This document shows, in pieces, positions 62,911-64,000 of a DNA stretch of 64,000 nucleotides. Each line of letters begins with the position of its first letter. Within the stretch, counting starts at the first letter, position 1. A program made the translations under genes and the position numbers. Under the pieces are notes generated by a model that ran no database searches, had not been told where the DNA came from, and saw nothing but the letters and a program-made list of their open reading frames with translations. The stretch comes from Synoicihabitans lomoniglobus (GTDB lineage: Bacteria; Verrucomicrobiota; Verrucomicrobiia; Opitutales; Opitutaceae), in contig NZ_CP119075.1 of the NCBI RefSeq assembly GCF_029023725.1, positions 3,529,501 to 3,593,500 on the forward strand, in the 5' to 3' direction.

Positions 62911-64000
62911 ATGCCTCTCTTTCGACCGCTTTCCTGGCTGTTGCTCCTGGCCTTTTCGGCCGGTGTCCGCGCCAGTGCGGCTACGGACGAACTGGGTATT
63001 CCGGTGGTCGATGCGTTCAGCGTGCGCGACTACGGTGCGCACAACCAAAACTGGACGGCGGTGCAGGATGCGGCGGGCGTGCTCTATGTCGGCAACAAGG
63101 ACCGGGTCCTCGCCTACGATGGTCAATCCTGGCAATCAATTCCCACCGGGGGTTTGTTTATCCGTGGGCTCGCCGTCGATGCGACGGATCGCATCTGGGT
63201 CGGCGGCGTCGACGAACTCGGCTACCTCGAACCTGATGGCGCGGGCAGCCGCCGCTACGTTTCCCTGCGGGAGCATCTGCCGGTCAATGCGGAGGGGCTG
63301 CACCAATTTTTCTTCACCCTCGCGTTATCCCACGGCGTTTATTTTGCCGGAGATGGCGGGCTACTGCGTTGGCATGACAACGAACTGACGCAGTTGATGA
63401 CCGAGAAAGCCCATATCTGGGCCATCGATGATGAGTTGATTGCGAGCTCACCCGGTCTTCCTTTGCGCGGATTCAATGGCGAGTCGTGGCGAGTGCTGTT
63501 GGCCAACGCCGAGATTTTGGACGACTGGATCACCTTTGGCGCGGCCCGCCCAGACGGCTCGCAACTGTTGTTCACGCTCCGCGACGGAATCCACCACTTG
63601 CACCATGGGGAGGCCACTCCGTGGAGCACCGAGATCGACGCTCATCTTCAAAAGTTCGTCATCCGCAGTGGCACCGTGCTGAGCGACGGCACCATCGCCC
63701 TGCGCATGCGTCAGGGTGGCACCGTGTTGCTTAGCCCGGAAGGCAAACTCCTCCAGCATTTGAGCGCCGAAAACCAGAGCGTGCCCGTGACCAATACGCT
63801 CGGCTTCGGCGAAGGTCGATCGGGCGATCTCTGGCTGACGCAAAACTCCGGGCTCGCGCGCATCCGGTGGCCACAAGCCATCACTCATTTCGATCAACGC
63901 CGGGGACTGGGCACCAATACCGTCAAGGCCATCACGCGTTACCAAGGCCGGCTCTACGTGGCGACGGGCGACGGACTCAGTGTGCTGCGGCCGCGCGATA
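62911..64000 (+). CDS. Exported beta-propeller sensor-like protein, 3' end outside window
   Basis: The frame is open from the ATG at 62911 to the right edge: 363 residues without a stop. A signal peptide (PLSWLLLLAFSAGVRASA) is followed by propeller blades, for example VQDAAGVLYVGNKDRVLAYDGQSW, GLAVDATDRIWVGGVDELGYLE and SGDLWLTQNSGLARIRWPQ, and G-L-G-T-N-T-V-K-A-I-T, the two-component-regulator-propeller pattern. Family members continue with a Y_Y_Y domain, a membrane helix and a kinase, cyclase or DNA-binding output, but that part lies outside the window. It is divergent from tpsA with 149 nt between starts. Confidence 0.8.
   Translation, partial: MPLFRPLSWLLLLAFSAGVRASAATDELGIPVVDAFSVRDYGAHNQNWTAVQDAAGVLYVGNKDRVLAYDGQSWQSIPTGGLFIRGLAVDATDRIWVGGVDELGYLEPDGAGSRRYVSLREHLPVNAEGLHQFFFTLALSHGVYFAGDGGLLRWHDNELTQLMTEKAHIWAIDDELIASSPGLPLRGFNGESWRVLLANAEILDDWITFGAARPDGSQLLFTLRDGIHHLHHGEATPWSTEIDAHLQKFVIRSGTVLSDGTIALRMRQGGTVLLSPEGKLLQHLSAENQSVPVTNTLGFGEGRSGDLWLTQNSGLARIRWPQAITHFDQRRGLGTNTVKAITRYQGRLYVATGDGLSVLRPRD

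Noticed and set aside
1..64000. CRISPR arrays, tRNA/rRNA genes, insertion sequences
   Set aside because: No regularly spaced repeats, no cloverleaf-like GTTCGA blocks in the right context and no transposase frames were recognised by eye.

Overview
The window is about 64 kb of GC-rich bacterial DNA. Its gene content fits a member of Opitutaceae (Verrucomicrobiota): TonB-dependent receptors without SusD partners, several sialidase-fold and sulfatase enzymes, SSS symporters, DUF1080 and GMC sugar-oxidation genes, exported proteins with RGIGPTL repeats, MBG-repeat adhesins, and mostly weak Shine-Dalgarno signals. The taxonomic call is an inference from gene content; no rRNA or tRNA gene was seen.

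Layout. (1) 1-3.1 kb: the tail of a ParE/RelE-type toxin cut by the window edge, a GT39-like membrane glycosyltransferase, and a second toxin-antitoxin pair whose toxin is frameshifted. (2) 3.1-15.8 kb: mostly housekeeping. It holds a CoA-transferase, an exported repeat protein, 2-oxoglutarate:ferredoxin oxidoreductase (korA, korB), a very large hybrid histidine kinase with a degenerate ATPase domain, RNase PH, and a DUF885 metallopeptidase-like protein whose signal peptide begins inside a REP-like inverted repeat. (3) 15.8-47.1 kb: a roughly 31-kb minus-strand catabolic region made of two parallel modules. Module A (AraC regulator, then TonB receptor, sialidase-fold, sulfatase, sialidase-fold, SSS symporter, FAD oxidoreductase, DHDPS/NAL-family lyase) reads from 46.1 to 35.3 kb. 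Module B (LacI regulator, TonB receptor, terminator, sulfatase, FG-GAP protein, lyase, SSS symporter, sialidase-fold, DUF3748, FGGY kinase, fucose-isomerase-like, DUF1080, GMC oxidoreductase, gluconate dehydrogenase subunit 3-like) reads from 34.9 to 15.9 kb. Many genes overlap by 4 nt (ATGA), so they are probably translationally coupled. (4) 47.2-53.4 kb: a phage-CII-like regulator, sucCD with a clear terminator, a methyltransferase, a phosphoribosyltransferase, and mtnA followed by a class II aldolase, separated by a perfect 32-bp inverted repeat. (5) 53.4-64 kb: a two-partner secretion system (TpsB plus a roughly 2,484-residue TpsA with 14 MBG repeats and an unusual helical, membrane-prone C-terminus). 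Divergent from it is a beta-propeller sensor-like gene that runs off the right edge.

How the genes may work together. The two modules look like paralogous systems that take up a sulfated glycan through the outer membrane, remove sulfate, cleave or bind it with sialidase-fold proteins, import the product with sodium symport and split a keto-acid sugar with a pyruvate-dependent lyase. Module B adds sugar isomerisation and phosphorylation plus an oxidative 3-keto-glycoside branch (GMC, subunit 3-like, DUF1080). KorAB and SucCD supply the 2-oxoglutarate to succinate section of central metabolism. MtnA plus the class II aldolase fits salvage of 5'-deoxyadenosine or methylthioadenosine through a DHAP shunt. 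The glycan substrate cannot be read from the sequence.
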